Counted from the stretch's first letter, positions 45,659-60,533 are shown. The stretch is 64,000 bases of DNA from Shewanella dokdonensis (GCF_018394335.1 NZ_CP074572.1:1736001-1800000); one strand, 5' to 3'. Made by a program: numbers and translations. The notes: generated by a model from the letters alone, not told the origin.

Positions 45659-47809
45659 ATGATCTATAAAAGTAATACAATTCACGTTGAACTGCTTGAC
45701 AGTAAAATTGCAAATCTATGTTTTAATTCAACAGGTTCTGTTAATAAATTTGATCGAGAAACGCTGACATCACTCAATGAAGCGCTGGATGTTATCAAAG
45801 CAACTGCCGACATTCGTGGCCTTGTTCTCACCTCAGCTAAAGACAACTTTATTGTTGGTGCCGACATTACCGAGTTTCTGGCATTGTTCGCGCAAGAAGA
45901 TGAAGTGCTTTTATCATGGTTGCAGTTAGCGAACAGCATTTTTAACAAGCTGGAAGAGTTGCCTTATCCAACAGCAGCTGCGGTTAACGGCTACGCCTTG
46001 GGCGGTGGCTGTGAAGTTATCTTATCGACAGATTTCCGCATCGGCGATAGCTCTGCAAAAGTAGGTTTGCCAGAAACTAAACTGGGGATCATCCCAGGTT
46101 TTGGTGGCACGGTACGGTTACCGCGGCTTATCGGCGCCGATAATGCGCTTGAGTGGATCACTACGGGTAAAGAGCAGCGCCCAGAGGATGCTCTCAAAGT
46201 AGGATTTTTTGATGCCGTTACTTCCCCTGAACACCTGCAAAGTGTGTTATTGCAAATGTTAGAAGATGCCATTGCCGGCAAACTCGATTGGCAAAGCAAG
46301 CGCAAACAGAAACAACAACCATTGAAATTGGACAAAATGGAAGCATTAATGGCCTTTTCCACCGCTAAGGGGATGGTGTTTGCAGTTGCAGGTAAACATT
46401 ATCCCGCCCCAATGGCGGCTGTTGGCGTTATTGAGCAGGCAGCCAATATGGCGCGTCAACAGGCATTGCAGGTAGAACATCAGGCGTTCATAAAACTCGC
46501 TAAAACAGATGTGGCGAAAGCCCTTATTGGTATTTTCCTCAACGACCAACTCGTCAAAAGTAAAGCCAAGAAAATCATTAAGGCTGCCCATCATATTGAC
46601 CAAGCCGCCGTTCTAGGGGCAGGAATTATGGGTGGTGGTATCGCTTATCAAAGTGCCAGCAAAGGCACGCCTATCGTGATGAAAGACATTAACCATAAAG
46701 CGTTGGAGTTAGGCCTCTCAGAGGCGGCCAAATTACTGACAGCACAGTTGGAACGTGGTCGTTCATCGCCGCAGAAAATGGCACAGGTATTAAATGCGAT
46801 TACACCAGCATTGGATTATTCCGCAGTCAAGCCAGCCAATATTGTTGTTGAAGCGGTTGTAGAAAATCCCAAAGTGAAGAGTACCGTCTTAGCAGAGGTT
46901 GAACAGGTCGTGGCTGATGATGCCGTTATCGCATCCAATACTTCCACGATATCTATCGACTTGCTGGCTACCAGTCTTAAGAAACCTGAGCGGTTCTGCG
47001 GTATGCATTTCTTCAATCCGGTGCATAAAATGCCGTTGGTAGAGGTTATTCGTGGCAAAAACACCGCCGACAGCACCATTGCAACCGTGGTGGCTTATGC
47101 CAGTAAGATGGGCAAAACACCGATTGTAGTGAACGACTGCCCTGGTTTTTTTGTGAATCGAGTGCTGTTCCCCTATTTTGCCGGTTTCAATGCTTTGATT
47201 GCTGATGGTGCTGATTTTGCGGCGGTCGATAAAGTCATGGAAAAACAGTTCGGTTGGCCAATGGGCCCAGCCTATTTGCTTGATGTTGTTGGTATGGATA
47301 CGGGGCATCATGCACAAGCAGTGATGGCGCAAGGCTTTCCAGAACGGATGGCGACTAGCGCTAAAGATGCCCTACAACTGATGTTTGCACAAAATCGCTT
47401 AGGGCAAAAAAATGGCGCAGGTTTCTACCGCTATAGCCCAGATAAAAAAGGCAAGCCCAAAAAGGAACGGGATAATGCAGCCTATGAATTGTTAGCTGCG
47501 GCTTTTGGCCCAGTAAAGGAATTCAGTGCTGATGAAATTATTGCTAGAACCATGATCCCCATGATTAACGAAACCGTGCGCTGTTTGGAAGAAGGTATCA
47601 TTGCCTCTCCGGCTGAAGCCGATATGGGGTTGGTGTATGGCTTGGGCTTTCCTCCATTTAGGGGTGGCGTATTCCGCTATGTAGAAACTATGGGGCTCGC
47701 CAATTATGTCGCTTGGGCTGATAAATATGCCCATCTTGGGCCGCTGTATCAGGTAACTGATGCCATGCGACAACTTGCCGCAGAAAACGGCCACTATTAT
47801 CAGAATTGA
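45659..47809 (+). CDS. fadB: Fatty acid oxidation complex alpha subunit
   Basis: Trifunctional subunit of beta-oxidation: enoyl-CoA hydratase, 3-hydroxyacyl-CoA dehydrogenase and isomerase/epimerase. The 716-residue protein has the crotonase domain ([51 protein letters not shown]) and the dehydrogenase with [14 protein letters not shown]. Catalytic [17 protein letters not shown] and [16 protein letters not shown] follow. Full length is normal. fadA starts 16 bases after it, and the pair makes the alpha2-beta2 complex. Confidence 0.97.
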   Translation: MIYKSNTIHVELLDSKIANLCFNSTGSVNKFDRETLTSLNEALDVIKATADIRGLVLTSAKDNFIVGADITEFLALFAQEDEVLLSWLQLANSIFNKLEELPYPTAAAVNGYALGGGCEVILSTDFRIGDSSAKVGLPETKLGIIPGFGGTVRLPRLIGADNALEWITTGKEQRPEDALKVGFFDAVTSPEHLQSVLLQMLEDAIAGKLDWQSKRKQKQQPLKLDKMEALMAFSTAKGMVFAVAGKHYPAPMAAVGVIEQAANMARQQALQVEHQAFIKLAKTDVAKALIGIFLNDQLVKSKAKKIIKAAHHIDQAAVLGAGIMGGGIAYQSASKGTPIVMKDINHKALELGLSEAAKLLTAQLERGRSSPQKMAQVLNAITPALDYSAVKPANIVVEAVVENPKVKSTVLAEVEQVVADDAVIASNTSTISIDLLATSLKKPERFCGMHFFNPVHKMPLVEVIRGKNTADSTIATVVAYASKMGKTPIVVNDCPGFFVNRVLFPYFAGFNALIADGADFAAVDKVMEKQFGWPMGPAYLLDVVGMDTGHHAQAVMAQGFPERMATSAKDALQLMFAQNRLGQKNGAGFYRYSPDKKGKPKKERDNAAYELLAAAFGPVKEFSADEIIARTMIPMINETVRCLEEGIIASPAEADMGLVYGLGFPPFRGGVFRYVETMGLANYVAWADKYAHLGPLYQVTDAMRQLAAENGHYYQN

Positions 47810-48988
<1,179 letters not shown>

Positions 48989-49011
48989 TTTCTAGTTTTC
49001 TTCTTCCCCTT

Positions 49012-49040
49012 CAGCCAGCTTAATTAAGCTGGCTTTTTTA
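49012..49040 (+). terminator. fadBA terminator
   Basis: Stem AGCCAGCTTAA / TTAAGCTGGCT followed by six T, directly abutting a parS site. Confidence 0.88.
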
Positions 49041-49056
49041 TGTTCCACGTGAAACA
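49041..49056. other. parS: parS centromere site 1
   Basis: TGTTCCACGTGAAACA matches the ParB-binding consensus TGTTnCACGTGAAACA exactly, the same as the Bacillus subtilis site. It lies about 11 kb from oriC, in a non-coding gap between fadA and tusA, as expected for origin-proximal parS. parA and parB themselves are not in the window; in relatives they sit on the mnmE side. Confidence 0.9.
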
Positions 49057-49153
49057 TACCTAAAAGTTTGCACTGACCTTGGTTCTCAACCGCAGCTTGC
49101 AGTAACATACTAGCTAGATTTTCTGGCCTTACTTACGTTCTCAAGAGGTAAGA

Positions 49154-49399
49154 ATGAACGAAGATTTTGCTAGCGCGAAACATCAGCTTGATGCCTTGGG
49201 GTTGCGCTGTCCTGAACCTGTGATGATGCTGCGCAAAAAGGTTCGGCATATGGCGGATGGCGAAACATTACTGATCATTGCCGATGACCCAGCAACAACA
49301 AGAGATATTCCAAGTTTTTGCCAATTTATGGATCATACCTTAGTGGCAAGCGACACAGCGGCAACGCCCTACCGCTATTTAATCAAAAAAGGACTCTGA
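49154..49399 (+). CDS. tusA: Sulfurtransferase TusA
   Basis: Small sulfur-carrier protein used in tRNA 2-thiouridine formation and other sulfur transfer. The 81-residue protein has the conserved [20 protein letters not shown] start with the active cysteine (about position 18), and [23 protein letters not shown]. Twelve bases separate it from the MOSC gene, suggesting a pair. It lies between the two parS sites. Confidence 0.94.
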   Translation: MNEDFASAKHQLDALGLRCPEPVMMLRKKVRHMADGETLLIIADDPATTRDIPSFCQFMDHTLVASDTAATPYRYLIKKGL

Positions 49400-49411
49400 C
49401 AGGAGATTTTT

Positions 49412-49857
49412 ATGGAGTTACTCGCAATCGCTTTTAAGGAAGGACGTAAAACTCCGATGTTAGAGCTAGACAGTGCAGACATTTCAACACAAACAGGTGT
49501 TGAGCATGATGTTTTTGGAAAACCGGGGCCACGCCAAGTTACTGTGTTATCAAAGCTACAATGGCTCGATACCTGTAATGAACTAAACACCTCCATTCCA
49601 TGGATAGCGAGAAGAGCCAATTTATTAATTGATGGTGTTCGCTTTAATGCCGATAGCGTGGGGCAATATCTAAAAATTGGTAATGTCATTCTGGAAATCA
49701 CGGGAGAGACTAATCCCTGCAAAAACATGGAGAAGGAATTTCCAGGCCTTGAAGCCGCATTGATGAATGACTGGCGCGGTGGCATTACATGCAGTGTATT
49801 GAAAGGCGGCACAGTAAAAAAGGTGATGAGGTTATTCTTTCAGACCAACCCGCATAA
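49412..49857 (+). CDS. MOSC domain-containing protein, one frame lesion at the 3' end
   Basis: MOSC (MOCO sulfurase C-terminal) proteins carry sulfur or bind molybdenum cofactor. The 148-residue form has VEHDVFGKPGPRQVTVLS, ARRANLLIDGV, GETNPCKNMEKEFPGL (conserved MOSC cysteine) and RGGITCSVLKGGTVK. The A run at 49816-49821 is one base short; restoring it gives K-K-G-D-E-V-I-L and a stop at 49857. As written the frame continues 52 bases into a parS hairpin. It follows tusA by 12 bases. Substrate not known. Confidence 0.85.
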
Positions 49858-49866
49858 CTCGATTCT

Positions 49867-49896
49867 AAAAAGATGTTCCACGTGGAACATCTTTTC
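49867..49896. terminator. Terminator hairpin of tusA-MOSC built on parS site 2
   Basis: A perfect palindrome AAAAGATGTTCCAC / GTGGAACATCTTTT with no loop, T-rich on the right arm, lies 10 bases after the corrected MOSC stop and before the convergent tag gene. It encloses parS site 2 and can act in both directions. Confidence 0.7.
49874..49889. other. parS: parS centromere site 2
   Basis: TGTTCCACGTGGAACA, fully palindromic and matching the ParB consensus with the variant base. It lies about 830 bases from site 1, close enough for one ParB nucleoprotein cluster. Confidence 0.85.
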
Positions 49897-49919
49897 CTTG
49901 AAGGCTTAACTAATTTAGC

Positions 49920-50492
49920 TTATTCATGACTTAATTCTGCATAACAAAAACAGTCAACTATATGGTCGTTTACCATACCAACGGCTTGCATAAATGCGTA
50001 GCAAATAGTGGGGCCACAAAAATTAAACCCCAGTTTTTTAAGTGCCTTAGACATGGCTTCAGATTCTGCCGTTTGCGCAGGGACATCAGCTAAACAAGCG
50101 TGACGATTATTTAACGGTTTACCCCCAACAAATCCCCATAAAAATTCAGAAAAATCATTACCTTGTTCGATAAATTTCAAATAAGCCTGGGCATTTTTAA
50201 TAATTGAGTTAACCTTGGCCCGATTGCGAATTATTCCCGGATCCTGCAACAACTCCTCGACCTTACTATCGTCATACAAGGCAACAATCTGGGGATCAAA
50301 ATTAGCAAACAAAGACTCATAGTTTGCCTGTTTACGCAAAATAGTAATCCAAGACAAACCGGCCTGCTGTCCATCGAGGCACAACTTGGCAAACAATTGC
50401 TGGCTATCGTAAACTGGCCGGCCCCACACCTCATCATGATATTGCTGATATAAAGGGTCAGTCGAAACCCAGCCACACCGTTGTTTTTCCAT
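49920..50492 (-). CDS. tag: DNA-3-methyladenine glycosylase I
   Basis: Excises 3-methyladenine from alkylated DNA. The 190-residue protein has the N-terminal CGWVSTDPLYQQYHDEVWGRP with Cys6 and His, and the C-terminal NDHIVDCFCY, which together make the zinc snap of Tag. WITILRKQANYESLFANFDP and GPTICYAFMQAVGMVNDH also fit. Start ATG 50492 has GGA-type ribosome-binding sequence about 9 bases upstream; a GTG 24 bases earlier is less likely. It is convergent with the MOSC gene and divergent from glyQ. Confidence 0.95.
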   Translation of the reverse strand: MEKQRCGWVSTDPLYQQYHDEVWGRPVYDSQQLFAKLCLDGQQAGLSWITILRKQANYESLFANFDPQIVALYDDSKVEELLQDPGIIRNRAKVNSIIKNAQAYLKFIEQGNDFSEFLWGFVGGKPLNNRHACLADVPAQTAESEAMSKALKKLGFNFCGPTICYAFMQAVGMVNDHIVDCFCYAELSHE

Positions 50493-50601
50493 TTTAGGAA
50501 TTCCTTTAAAAACCAAAGCCCGATAAAAAATAACCTACATAAGCCAGGGTCTACAAGGTATAATCGGAACCATTTTCTATAGACGGCTGACAGCAGTAGA
50601 C

Positions 50602-51507
50602 ATGACGACCAAACATGATGTGAAAACATTCCAGGGCTTCATTCTGACCCTGCAAGATTATTGGGCACAGCAAGGCTGTGCGATCGTGCAACCCTTGGAT
50701 ATGGAAGTTGGGGCAGGAACATTCCACCCACAAACATTTCTCCGCTCTTTAGGACCGGAGCCTATGAGCAGTGCTTATGTGCAACCTTCACGCCGACCCA
50801 CAGATGGCCGCTACGGTGAAAACCCTAACCGGTTACAGCACTATTATCAATTTCAAGTGGTATTGAAACCGTCACCGGACAATATTCAGGAACTGTATTT
50901 AGGGTCGTTAAAAGCGCTTGGCATAGATCCAACAATACACGATATCCGCTTTGTTGAAGATAACTGGGAATCACCAACACTTGGCGCCTGGGGGCTTGGT
51001 TGGGAAATATGGTTGAATGGCATGGAAGTTAGTCAATTTACCTATTTTCAACAAGTTGGCGGCTTAGAATGCAGTCCAGTAACCGGTGAAATTACCTATG
51101 GTCTGGAACGTTTAGCCATGTATATCCAAGGGGTAAACAGCGTCTATGACCTAGTCTGGACCGATGGCCCTCTTGGCAAAATCACCTATGGCGATGTCTT
51201 CCATCAAAATGAAGTAGAACAGTCAGCCTACAACTTCGAATACGCCGATGTAGACTTTCTTTTTAAAATGTTTGATCAGTGCGAAAAGAGCTGTCAGCAA
51301 CTGCTGGCCTTAGAAAAACCCTTACCACTGCCAGCATATGAACAGGTGATGAAAGCATCCCACTCATTCAACCTGCTGGATGCTCGCCACGCCATTTCCG
51401 TGACCGAGCGACAACGCTACATCCTACGTGTTCGCACTATGGCAAAAGCAGTAGCAGAAGCTTATTACCAGGCCCGGGAGGCACTGGGTTTCCCTATGTG
51501 TAAGTGA
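50602..51507 (+). CDS. glyQ: Glycyl-tRNA synthetase alpha subunit
   Basis: Charges tRNA-Gly in a tetramer with GlyS. The 301-residue protein begins [24 protein letters not shown] and shows [41 protein letters not shown], the class II motif segments. Full length. It lies 12 bases before glyS, forming the glyQS operon. Divergent from tag. Confidence 0.97.
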   Translation: MTTKHDVKTFQGFILTLQDYWAQQGCAIVQPLDMEVGAGTFHPQTFLRSLGPEPMSSAYVQPSRRPTDGRYGENPNRLQHYYQFQVVLKPSPDNIQELYLGSLKALGIDPTIHDIRFVEDNWESPTLGAWGLGWEIWLNGMEVSQFTYFQQVGGLECSPVTGEITYGLERLAMYIQGVNSVYDLVWTDGPLGKITYGDVFHQNEVEQSAYNFEYADVDFLFKMFDQCEKSCQQLLALEKPLPLPAYEQVMKASHSFNLLDARHAISVTERQRYILRVRTMAKAVAEAYYQAREALGFPMCK

Positions 51508-51519
51508 GGTTAGACATTA

Positions 51520-53589
51520 ATGAATTTTGAAAACTTACTCATTGAAATCGGTACTGAAGAACTCCCACCAAAAGCCTTACGTAACCTGGCGGAATCGTTC
51601 CTGGCCAATTTCACAGAAGAATTGCATAAAGCAGAACTGCCCTTTGCTAAAGCCTGTTGGTATGCAGCACCAAGAAGACTAGCGCTTTATGTGGAAAAAC
51701 TAGCGCTGGCACAAGAAGACAAAGTGGTTGAAAAGCGAGGACCTTCAGTTGCCGCGGCCTTTGATGCTGAAGGAACGCCAACCAAAGCGGCGCAGGGATG
51801 GGCTCGAGGCAATGGAATTAGCGTTGATCAAGCTGAACGCTTAAGCACCGATAAAGGTGAATGGTTGGTGTATCACGCCAAAGTAGACGGTGTCAGCACA
51901 GAAACCTTGATCCCGGCGATGACTCAACAAGCACTGGATAAATTGCCAATTCCTAAGCCTATGCGCTGGGGTAATAACAAAACGCAGTTTATTCGTCCGG
52001 TTCACACTGTCACCATGCTCTTGGGCAATAAAGTTGTTCCAGGCACAGTGCTGGGGATCGACTCTGCCCGCACTATTCGCGGTCACCGCTTCATGGGCGA
52101 AGCAAGTCTTGAACTAGATCATGCCGACAACTACCTGAGCACGCTGTACGAACGCGGCAAAGTCATTGCCGATTACGATAAACGCAAAACTATCATCAAA
52201 ACAGCGGCTGAAGCTGCGGCAGCAAAACTCGGTGGTAAAGCCGATATTAGTGACAACCTGCTGGAAGAAGTGACATCGCTAGTGGAATGGCCTGTGGTAC
52301 TTACCGCAGCATTTGAAGAAAAATTCTTAGCCGTTCCTGCTGAGGCACTGGTTTATACCATGAAGGGCGATCAGAAATATTTCCCGGTATTTGATCATGC
52401 TGGCAAGCTGATGCCACACTTCATTTTTGTCACCAATATTGAATCAAAAGATCCATCCCAAATTATCGCAGGTAACGAAAAAGTTGTACGTCCGCGCCTG
52501 GCCGATGCGGAATTCTTCTTTAACACCGATAAGAAGCATACCCTAGCCTCTCGTATCGACAGCCTAGGCACAGTAGTATTCCAGAAGCAGTTGGGAACAC
52601 TGAAAGATCGCGTTCAACGTATATCACAGGTTGCAGGATACATAGCTGCGGCAATTGATGCCAATGAGGCCGATGCTAAACGAGCCGGACTGCTATCAAA
52701 AACAGATCTGATGACCAACATGGTAATGGAATTTACCGACACCCAAGGCACTATGGGGATGCACTATGCGCGGCTGGATGGCGAATCAGAAGCGGTAGCT
52801 GTGGCATTAGACGAGCAGTATAAACCACGTTTTTCTGGTGATTCTGTGCCAACAGCCCCGGTAAGTTGCGCGGTAGCATTGGCAGAAAAACTCGATACCC
52901 TGACAGGTATTTTTGGTATTGGTCAAGCCCCCAAAGGTGCCGCCGATCCGTTTGCACTGCGTCGTGCCGCTATTGGTATACTGCGTATTATTGTGGAAAA
53001 CAAACTGTCACTCGACTTAGTTGATTTGATTGATTCCGCAGTCAAGGCTCATGGCGATAACCTGTCAAATAGCAATACCGCTGAGGAAGTGTTGGAATTT
53101 TTAATGGGACGCTTCCGCGCTTGGTATCAGGATAAAGGGATTAGCACCGATGTGATCTTGGCCGTGCTGGCACGTTACCCCACCAAACCAGCTGACTTCG
53201 ATAATCGTATTTTGGCTGTTGCACACTTCCGTGAACTGGAACAAGCGGCAGCTCTCGCAGCCGCCAATAAACGTGTGTCGAATATTTTGTCGAAGGTAAC
53301 CGAAGATTTACCCCAAGTAGTGGAGCAGAATCTTCTGCTGGAACCTGCAGAAAAAGCATTAGCAGCAGAGTTAACATCGCTGATGCCACAACTAGAGCCA
53401 CTGTTTATATCCGGTAACTATCAACAAGCTCTGACGCAATTGGCACAACTGCGAGATAGTGTGGATCTGTTCTTTGATCAAGTGATGGTGATGGCTGATG
53501 ATGTCCAATTACGGGATAACCGTTTAGCCTTGCTGAATCAGTTGCGCAATCAATTCTTGCGCATTGCTGATATCTCATTACTGCAATAA
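51520..53589 (+). CDS. glyS: Glycyl-tRNA synthetase beta subunit
   Basis: Partner of GlyQ; carries HD-like and anticodon-binding domains. The 689-residue protein begins [19 protein letters not shown] and shows [40 protein letters not shown] and [20 protein letters not shown], all GlyS features. No frame lesion was seen. Followed by a terminator. Confidence 0.97.
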   Translation: MNFENLLIEIGTEELPPKALRNLAESFLANFTEELHKAELPFAKACWYAAPRRLALYVEKLALAQEDKVVEKRGPSVAAAFDAEGTPTKAAQGWARGNGISVDQAERLSTDKGEWLVYHAKVDGVSTETLIPAMTQQALDKLPIPKPMRWGNNKTQFIRPVHTVTMLLGNKVVPGTVLGIDSARTIRGHRFMGEASLELDHADNYLSTLYERGKVIADYDKRKTIIKTAAEAAAAKLGGKADISDNLLEEVTSLVEWPVVLTAAFEEKFLAVPAEALVYTMKGDQKYFPVFDHAGKLMPHFIFVTNIESKDPSQIIAGNEKVVRPRLADAEFFFNTDKKHTLASRIDSLGTVVFQKQLGTLKDRVQRISQVAGYIAAAIDANEADAKRAGLLSKTDLMTNMVMEFTDTQGTMGMHYARLDGESEAVAVALDEQYKPRFSGDSVPTAPVSCAVALAEKLDTLTGIFGIGQAPKGAADPFALRRAAIGILRIIVENKLSLDLVDLIDSAVKAHGDNLSNSNTAEEVLEFLMGRFRAWYQDKGISTDVILAVLARYPTKPADFDNRILAVAHFRELEQAAALAAANKRVSNILSKVTEDLPQVVEQNLLLEPAEKALAAELTSLMPQLEPLFISGNYQQALTQLAQLRDSVDLFFDQVMVMADDVQLRDNRLALLNQLRNQFLRIADISLLQ

Positions 53590-53605
53590 TAGTTATTCCA
53601 CCTAA

Positions 53606-53633
53606 ACAAAAGGCTCCTTCGGGAGCCTTTTGT
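53606..53633 (+). terminator. glyQS terminator
   Basis: Stem ACAAAAGGCTCC / GGGAGCCTTTTGT with loop TTCG-like, 17 bases after the glyS stop. The remainder of the gap to gyrB (53634-53802) shows no gene. Confidence 0.9.
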
Positions 53634-53802
53634 TTATTTCAAAGCTAGATAGTTTAACTTGGGTCATGAACACCATTACAACTAAAGCATCCCGCCATAT
53701 GACTCATCCCTGATTATTCATCCGTTACAACGACCACCAAACATAATTACACCGCTTAGTAAGCCTTACTGCCCGTAACAATAGCTATCAATAGCCAGAT
53801 AC

Positions 53803-53830
53803 AAAAAGGGAGATGCAATATCTCCCTTTG
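53803..53830 (-). terminator. gyrB terminator
   Basis: Minus-strand stem AAAGGGAGAT / ATCTCCCTTT with a five-base loop and five T, about 75 bases after the gyrB stop. It ends the dnaA-dnaN-recF-gyrB unit. Confidence 0.85.
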
Positions 53831-53904
53831 ATATCAACCTCCGAATCAAAGCGATTACAGAAGTTAGAGTGCTCTCACATAAGGTGAGGACTCATGCTTG
53901 GCGG

Positions 53905-56321
<2,417 letters not shown>

Positions 56322-56337
56322 ACTAATCTCTCATCGG

Positions 56338-57419
56338 TTATTCAATGACCGTCACACTCCCCTGTTCTACCCGGAAAATCCGTTCCGGTGGAGTGCTTAA
56401 TGAATCAGCTATTGCAGCCGGATCGATAGCCGTAATAAATACTTGCGCACCGGTCTCAGCCAATTGCTGTAGCAATAACTTTCTATGTTTGGCATCCAGT
56501 TCTGACGGCAAATCGTCCACCAGATAGATACTGTCCTTATCCTGCTGTTGTTTAAGCAACTTTCCCTGTGCAATCCGCAACGCACACACCAGCAATTTAA
56601 GCTGTCCACGGGACAAAGCATCTTGGGCCGGTAAGTTTGCCACCCGTAAGCGCAAGTCCGCTTTATGAGGTCCGCTCACCGTAAAACCCATCGTCACATC
56701 GCGGCTATATTGCGCTTCTAACAGCTCTGCCAATGAGGTTTTACTGTCCCAGCCACGGGTGAAAGAAACCCGGATGTCTGCCTGTGGTAAAAACTCTCCG
56801 ATTATACCCTTTAACAGGCCATTTAACGAGTCCACATACAGGTTTCGTATGGCGGTAACAGCCTCGGAATAACGCACAAATTCGCGATCCCAATAGGCGA
56901 TTTGCTGATAGCTGGCACCATCTCTTAGCAATTGGTTTCGTTGCTTTAAAACTCGCCTGACGTTCATCCACTGCGGATAAAACATTGGGTCTGAATGAAA
57001 TGCCCCCAGTCGATAAACTGACGTCGGGCTTTCGGGCCTTCAAACAATAAGGAAAAACTCTCCGGCGTGATCAGTTGTATCGGTAATGTTTCTGCAAGTA
57101 CCGATAACCGCTTAATTTTTTCGCCATCAATTTTGACTTCAGTGTCACCATTACGAAAACGGCGCACACCAACTTTATGTTCCGATTCGTGTAAGTGTAA
57201 TTTGGCAAACAGTGTCAATTGTTCCTGTTCATTACCGATAACACGTTGTACTAAGTGACTGCGGAATGAGCGCCCCATACCCAGGAAGTAAATCGCTTCC
57301 AGTATGCTGGTCTTACCGCTGCCATTCTGCCCATAAATAAGATTCAGCCCACTGCCAGGATGCAGTTGGGCTGAAACAAGATTACGAAAATGCTGAATAC
57401 TGAACTGGCTGAGACTCAT
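56338..57419 (-). CDS. recF: DNA replication and repair protein RecF, one frame lesion
   Basis: SMC-like ATPase that helps load RecA at gaps. Walker [19 protein letters not shown], the signature [17 protein letters not shown] and Walker B-like [12 protein letters not shown] are clear. The run of five C at 57003-57007 is one base short; restoring it reads [15 protein letters not shown] and gives 360 residues, the normal size. It lies 12 bases after dnaN and 16 before gyrB in the origin operon. Confidence 0.95.
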
Positions 57420-57431
57420 GCAACGCCCGGC

Positions 57432-58531
57432 TTACAGCCGCATCGGCATTACAACATACATAGAGTCTTCTTCCTGATGATTTTCAATCAATGCACTGGA
57501 ATTACCATCACTGAGGGTAATACGCACATCATCAGATTTAAGACTATTGAGTACGTCCAGCAGATAGGAGACATTGAAGCCAATTTCCAGGGCATCACCA
57601 CCATACTCAACATCGATGATCTCTTCAGCTTCTTCCTGCTCAGGATTGTTAGCGGTAATTTTTAACAGGGAATTTTCTAGCTGCACCCGTACCCCACGGA
57701 ACTTCTCATTGGACAAAATAGATGCACGCAGCAGCGCCTGACGTAAGGCATTACGGCTGGCCAGTACGATTTTATCGCCGCCTTTTGGCAATACCCGACG
57801 ATAATCAGGAAACGACCATCGACCAGTTTACTGGTTAATACGGCCGCGGCGGTCGTAGCCCGAATGGCATTGTCACCAATGGCAAGCGTGATTTCCTGTT
57901 CATCTGCATCCAGTAACCGCGCCAGTTCCACCACTCCTTTACGAGGTACTATCACCTGATTTTCAGGTAAAGAGGCTTCAATCGCCCGATGACTCAACGC
58001 GAGTCGATGGCCATCGGTAGCTACGGCGCGCAATACATTACCCTCGGTTTCAAACAATAAACCGTTAAGGTAGTAACGCACATCCTGGTTGGCCATCGAA
58101 AATTGGGTGGCATCAATCAAAGATTTCAGCGTGCCCTGTTTGATGGTGAATTCGGTATTGGGCTGAAAACTTTCCACATTAGGGTATTCTTCAGCGGGCA
58201 GTGTCGCCAAAGTAAAACGACTACGACCACAGCGCAGCAGCCATTTATTTTCCTGCTGCTCTATCTTAACTTCGCTCTGTTCCGGTAAAGATTTAACAAT
58301 ATCCAGCAGTTTTTTAGCCGGCACGGTAGTACGGCCTTCCTGAACCTCGCCACTAATGGCAGCACTGCCGACAAGTTCAACTTCTAAGTCTGTACCGGTA
58401 AATTTCAGTGAGTGATTACTTACTTCCACAAGGAGATTTGCCAGAATCGGCAGGTTATGCCGTCTTTCCACCGCACCACTGACCAGTTGCAACGGCTTCA
58501 ATAGGTCATCCCTATCAATTGAAAATTTCAT
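57432..58531 (-). CDS. dnaN: DNA polymerase III beta sliding clamp, one frame lesion
   Basis: Ring-shaped processivity clamp. The N-terminal MKFSIDRDDLLKPLQLVSGAVERRHNLPILANLLV and the C-terminal EEDSMYVVMPMRL are typical; the three-domain 366-residue size is normal after correction. The lesion is GG at 57808-57809 on the plus strand, which should be GGG: F-P-D-Y-R-R-V-L-P-K then follows R. As written, the clamp loses its last domain. dnaN is essential. Starts 15 bases after dnaA. Confidence 0.96.
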
Positions 58532-58546
58532 TATTCTGTTCCCTGA

Positions 58547-59938
58547 TTAAGAAGATAAGGTTCGGATCAAGTTGGCATAATCTTCTTTGATGTCGTGGCT
58601 CTCTTCTCTGAGCTGGGCAATTTTGCGACAAGCATGCAGCACTGTCGTATGATCTCGTCCGCCAAACGCATCACCAATCTCTGGCAGACTCTGGTTTGTC
58701 AGCTCTTTAGAAAGCGCCATCGCCATCTGTCGAGGACGGGCAACACTACGGGAGCGCCGCTTAGACAACATGTCCGCCATCTTGATCTTGTAATATTCAG
58801 CGACTGTTTTCTGAATATTGTCTATAGTGACCAATTTTTCCTGCAGAGCCAATAGGTCACGCAAGGCTTCGCGCACAAAATCGATAGTAATTGGTCTACC
58901 AGTAAAGTTGGCATTGGCAATTACTCGATTTAATGCGCCTTCAAGCTCTCGCACATTGGAGCGTAAGCGTTTGGCAATAAAGAAAGCCACTTCATCCGGC
59001 AGTGTGATGCCGTTTTCTAACGCCTTACGCATCAAAATCGCCACCCGGGTTTCCAATTCTGGCGGTTCAATAGCAACCGTCAACCCCCAACCAAAACGCG
59101 ATTTTAGCCGATCCTCAACGCCATCAATCTCTTTGGGATAACGATCTGATGTCAGAATGATCTGATGATTGCCTTCCAGTAACGCATTGAAGGTATGAAA
59201 AAACTCTTCCTGGGAACGATCTTTGTTGGCAAAAAACTGAATATCATCAATAAACAGCGCATCAACACTGCGGTAGTAGCGCTTAAAATCCTCAATCGCG
59301 TTATTTTGCAGTGCCTTGACCATGTCCTGCACAAAACGCTCGGAATGCATATACACCACTTTGGCATTGGGATTATTTTTGAGGATCCCATTACCCACGG
59401 CATGCAAGAGATGGGTTTTACCTAAGCCAGTTCCGCCATAAAGAAACAATGGGTTATAAGCACCACCAGGGTTTTCTGATACCTGCTGCGCAGCGGCCTT
59501 CCCTAATTGGTTAGACTTACCTTCAACGAAATTATCAAATTGATAAGTCGGATTAATATTACTGCGATAGGGGTGATTGCTAACAGGCTCTTCATCATCA
59601 CTATTGAATGCCGCCGCAACGCTCGGTTTGGTCACGGGCCGCGAGTGACTCTTGCCATTAACCGGCGGATTAACAACGGCAACCCGAGGTGCTGGGCGAC
59701 TACCGATATCAAAACGCAGTTTAGGCGCTTCACTACCCAGTTGTTCGCTAAAAAATTGATTGATGATATTGAGATATTTATCTCTGACCCAATCCAATAC
59801 AAAACGGTTTGGGGCATACAGCACTAACGTTTCACCATCCATTTCTGCCTGCAACGGTCTGATCCACATACTGAACTGTTGAGCTGATAGCTCATCCTGC
59901 AATCTGCCGACACATTGCTGCCATAGTGAAACAGTCAC
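58547..59938 (-). CDS. dnaA: Chromosomal replication initiator DnaA
   Basis: AAA+ protein that melts oriC. The 463-residue protein has the N-terminal [27 protein letters not shown] domain, Walker [17 protein letters not shown], Walker [14 protein letters not shown], and the DnaA signature [15 protein letters not shown] in the DNA-binding domain. The start is GTG, as in E. coli. The divergent gap of 441 bases up to rpmH carries the origin. Confidence 0.98.
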   Translation of the reverse strand: MTVSLWQQCVGRLQDELSAQQFSMWIRPLQAEMDGETLVLYAPNRFVLDWVRDKYLNIINQFFSEQLGSEAPKLRFDIGSRPAPRVAVVNPPVNGKSHSRPVTKPSVAAAFNSDDEEPVSNHPYRSNINPTYQFDNFVEGKSNQLGKAAAQQVSENPGGAYNPLFLYGGTGLGKTHLLHAVGNGILKNNPNAKVVYMHSERFVQDMVKALQNNAIEDFKRYYRSVDALFIDDIQFFANKDRSQEEFFHTFNALLEGNHQIILTSDRYPKEIDGVEDRLKSRFGWGLTVAIEPPELETRVAILMRKALENGITLPDEVAFFIAKRLRSNVRELEGALNRVIANANFTGRPITIDFVREALRDLLALQEKLVTIDNIQKTVAEYYKIKMADMLSKRRSRSVARPRQMAMALSKELTNQSLPEIGDAFGGRDHTTVLHACRKIAQLREESHDIKEDYANLIRTLSS

Positions 59939-60379
59939 AAACTTATCCCCAATCCATCGCCTTAAGGGCGGTTATTCTATAGAGAGATCTGGATAATCGC
60001 TACGGTCTAAGCACAATTATCCCCAAAGCGATCGCGATCTCTGTCCTCTTTAGATCCTGTCAGATCCTACAGGATCTCTGGGGTGATAATCTATGAAATT
60101 TGCCACTTTATTAAGGGATCTGAGTTGATCTATAATCGCGCCCCAGCGATCCGTTGATAGATGTTTTTATTACTATATCTAGTGGTAAATACACAGAGTT
60201 ATCCACATATTGTAGTTAATCACATCAGCAGATCTCTCGATGGAGGCAAGAATTGCATCTACCGGACATAGTGCTTATTGACGCCCGGGGTAAATGTGAT
60301 TACAATTCGGCCTCTTTTTTATAGCCTCTCCGAATTTTCCCGGTAGAGGAAAATTAACTAACAAAGACGGATTGCCATC
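59939..60379. other. oriC: Chromosomal origin of replication, oriC
   Basis: The dnaA-rpmH gap contains a perfect DnaA box TTATCCACA (60199-60207), two near-boxes TTATCCCCA (59943-59951 and 60017-60025), and about ten GATC Dam/SeqA sites between 59986 and 60240. AT-rich candidate unwinding sequences lie around 60090-60120 and 60160-60190. This is the standard origin position in this group. The limits are approximate. Confidence 0.85.
60278..60306 (+). promoter_or_regulatory. rpmH promoter
   Basis: TTGACG (60278-60283), 17-base spacer, TACAAT (60301-60306); the rpmH start codon is about 70 bases downstream. Good sigma-70 match. Confidence 0.78.
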
Positions 60380-60517
60380 ATGAGTAAACGTACTTTTCAA
60401 CCAAGCAACCTGAAGCGCAAGCGTACTCACGGCTTCCGCGCACGTATGGCTACAGCTAACGGCCGCAAGGTACTGGCTCGTCGCCGTGCTAAAGGTCGCG
60501 CTCGTCTGTCTGCTTAA
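60380..60517 (+). CDS. rpmH: Ribosomal protein L34
   Basis: A 45-residue basic protein reading [19 protein letters not shown] and ending GRARLSA, a standard bL34. ATG 60380. Its own promoter lies upstream and rnpA follows 16 bases later. It was too short for generic length cutoffs but is unmistakable. Confidence 0.98.
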   Translation: MSKRTFQPSNLKRKRTHGFRARMATANGRKVLARRRAKGRARLSA

Positions 60518-60533
60518 GTGAGTAGACAAATAG

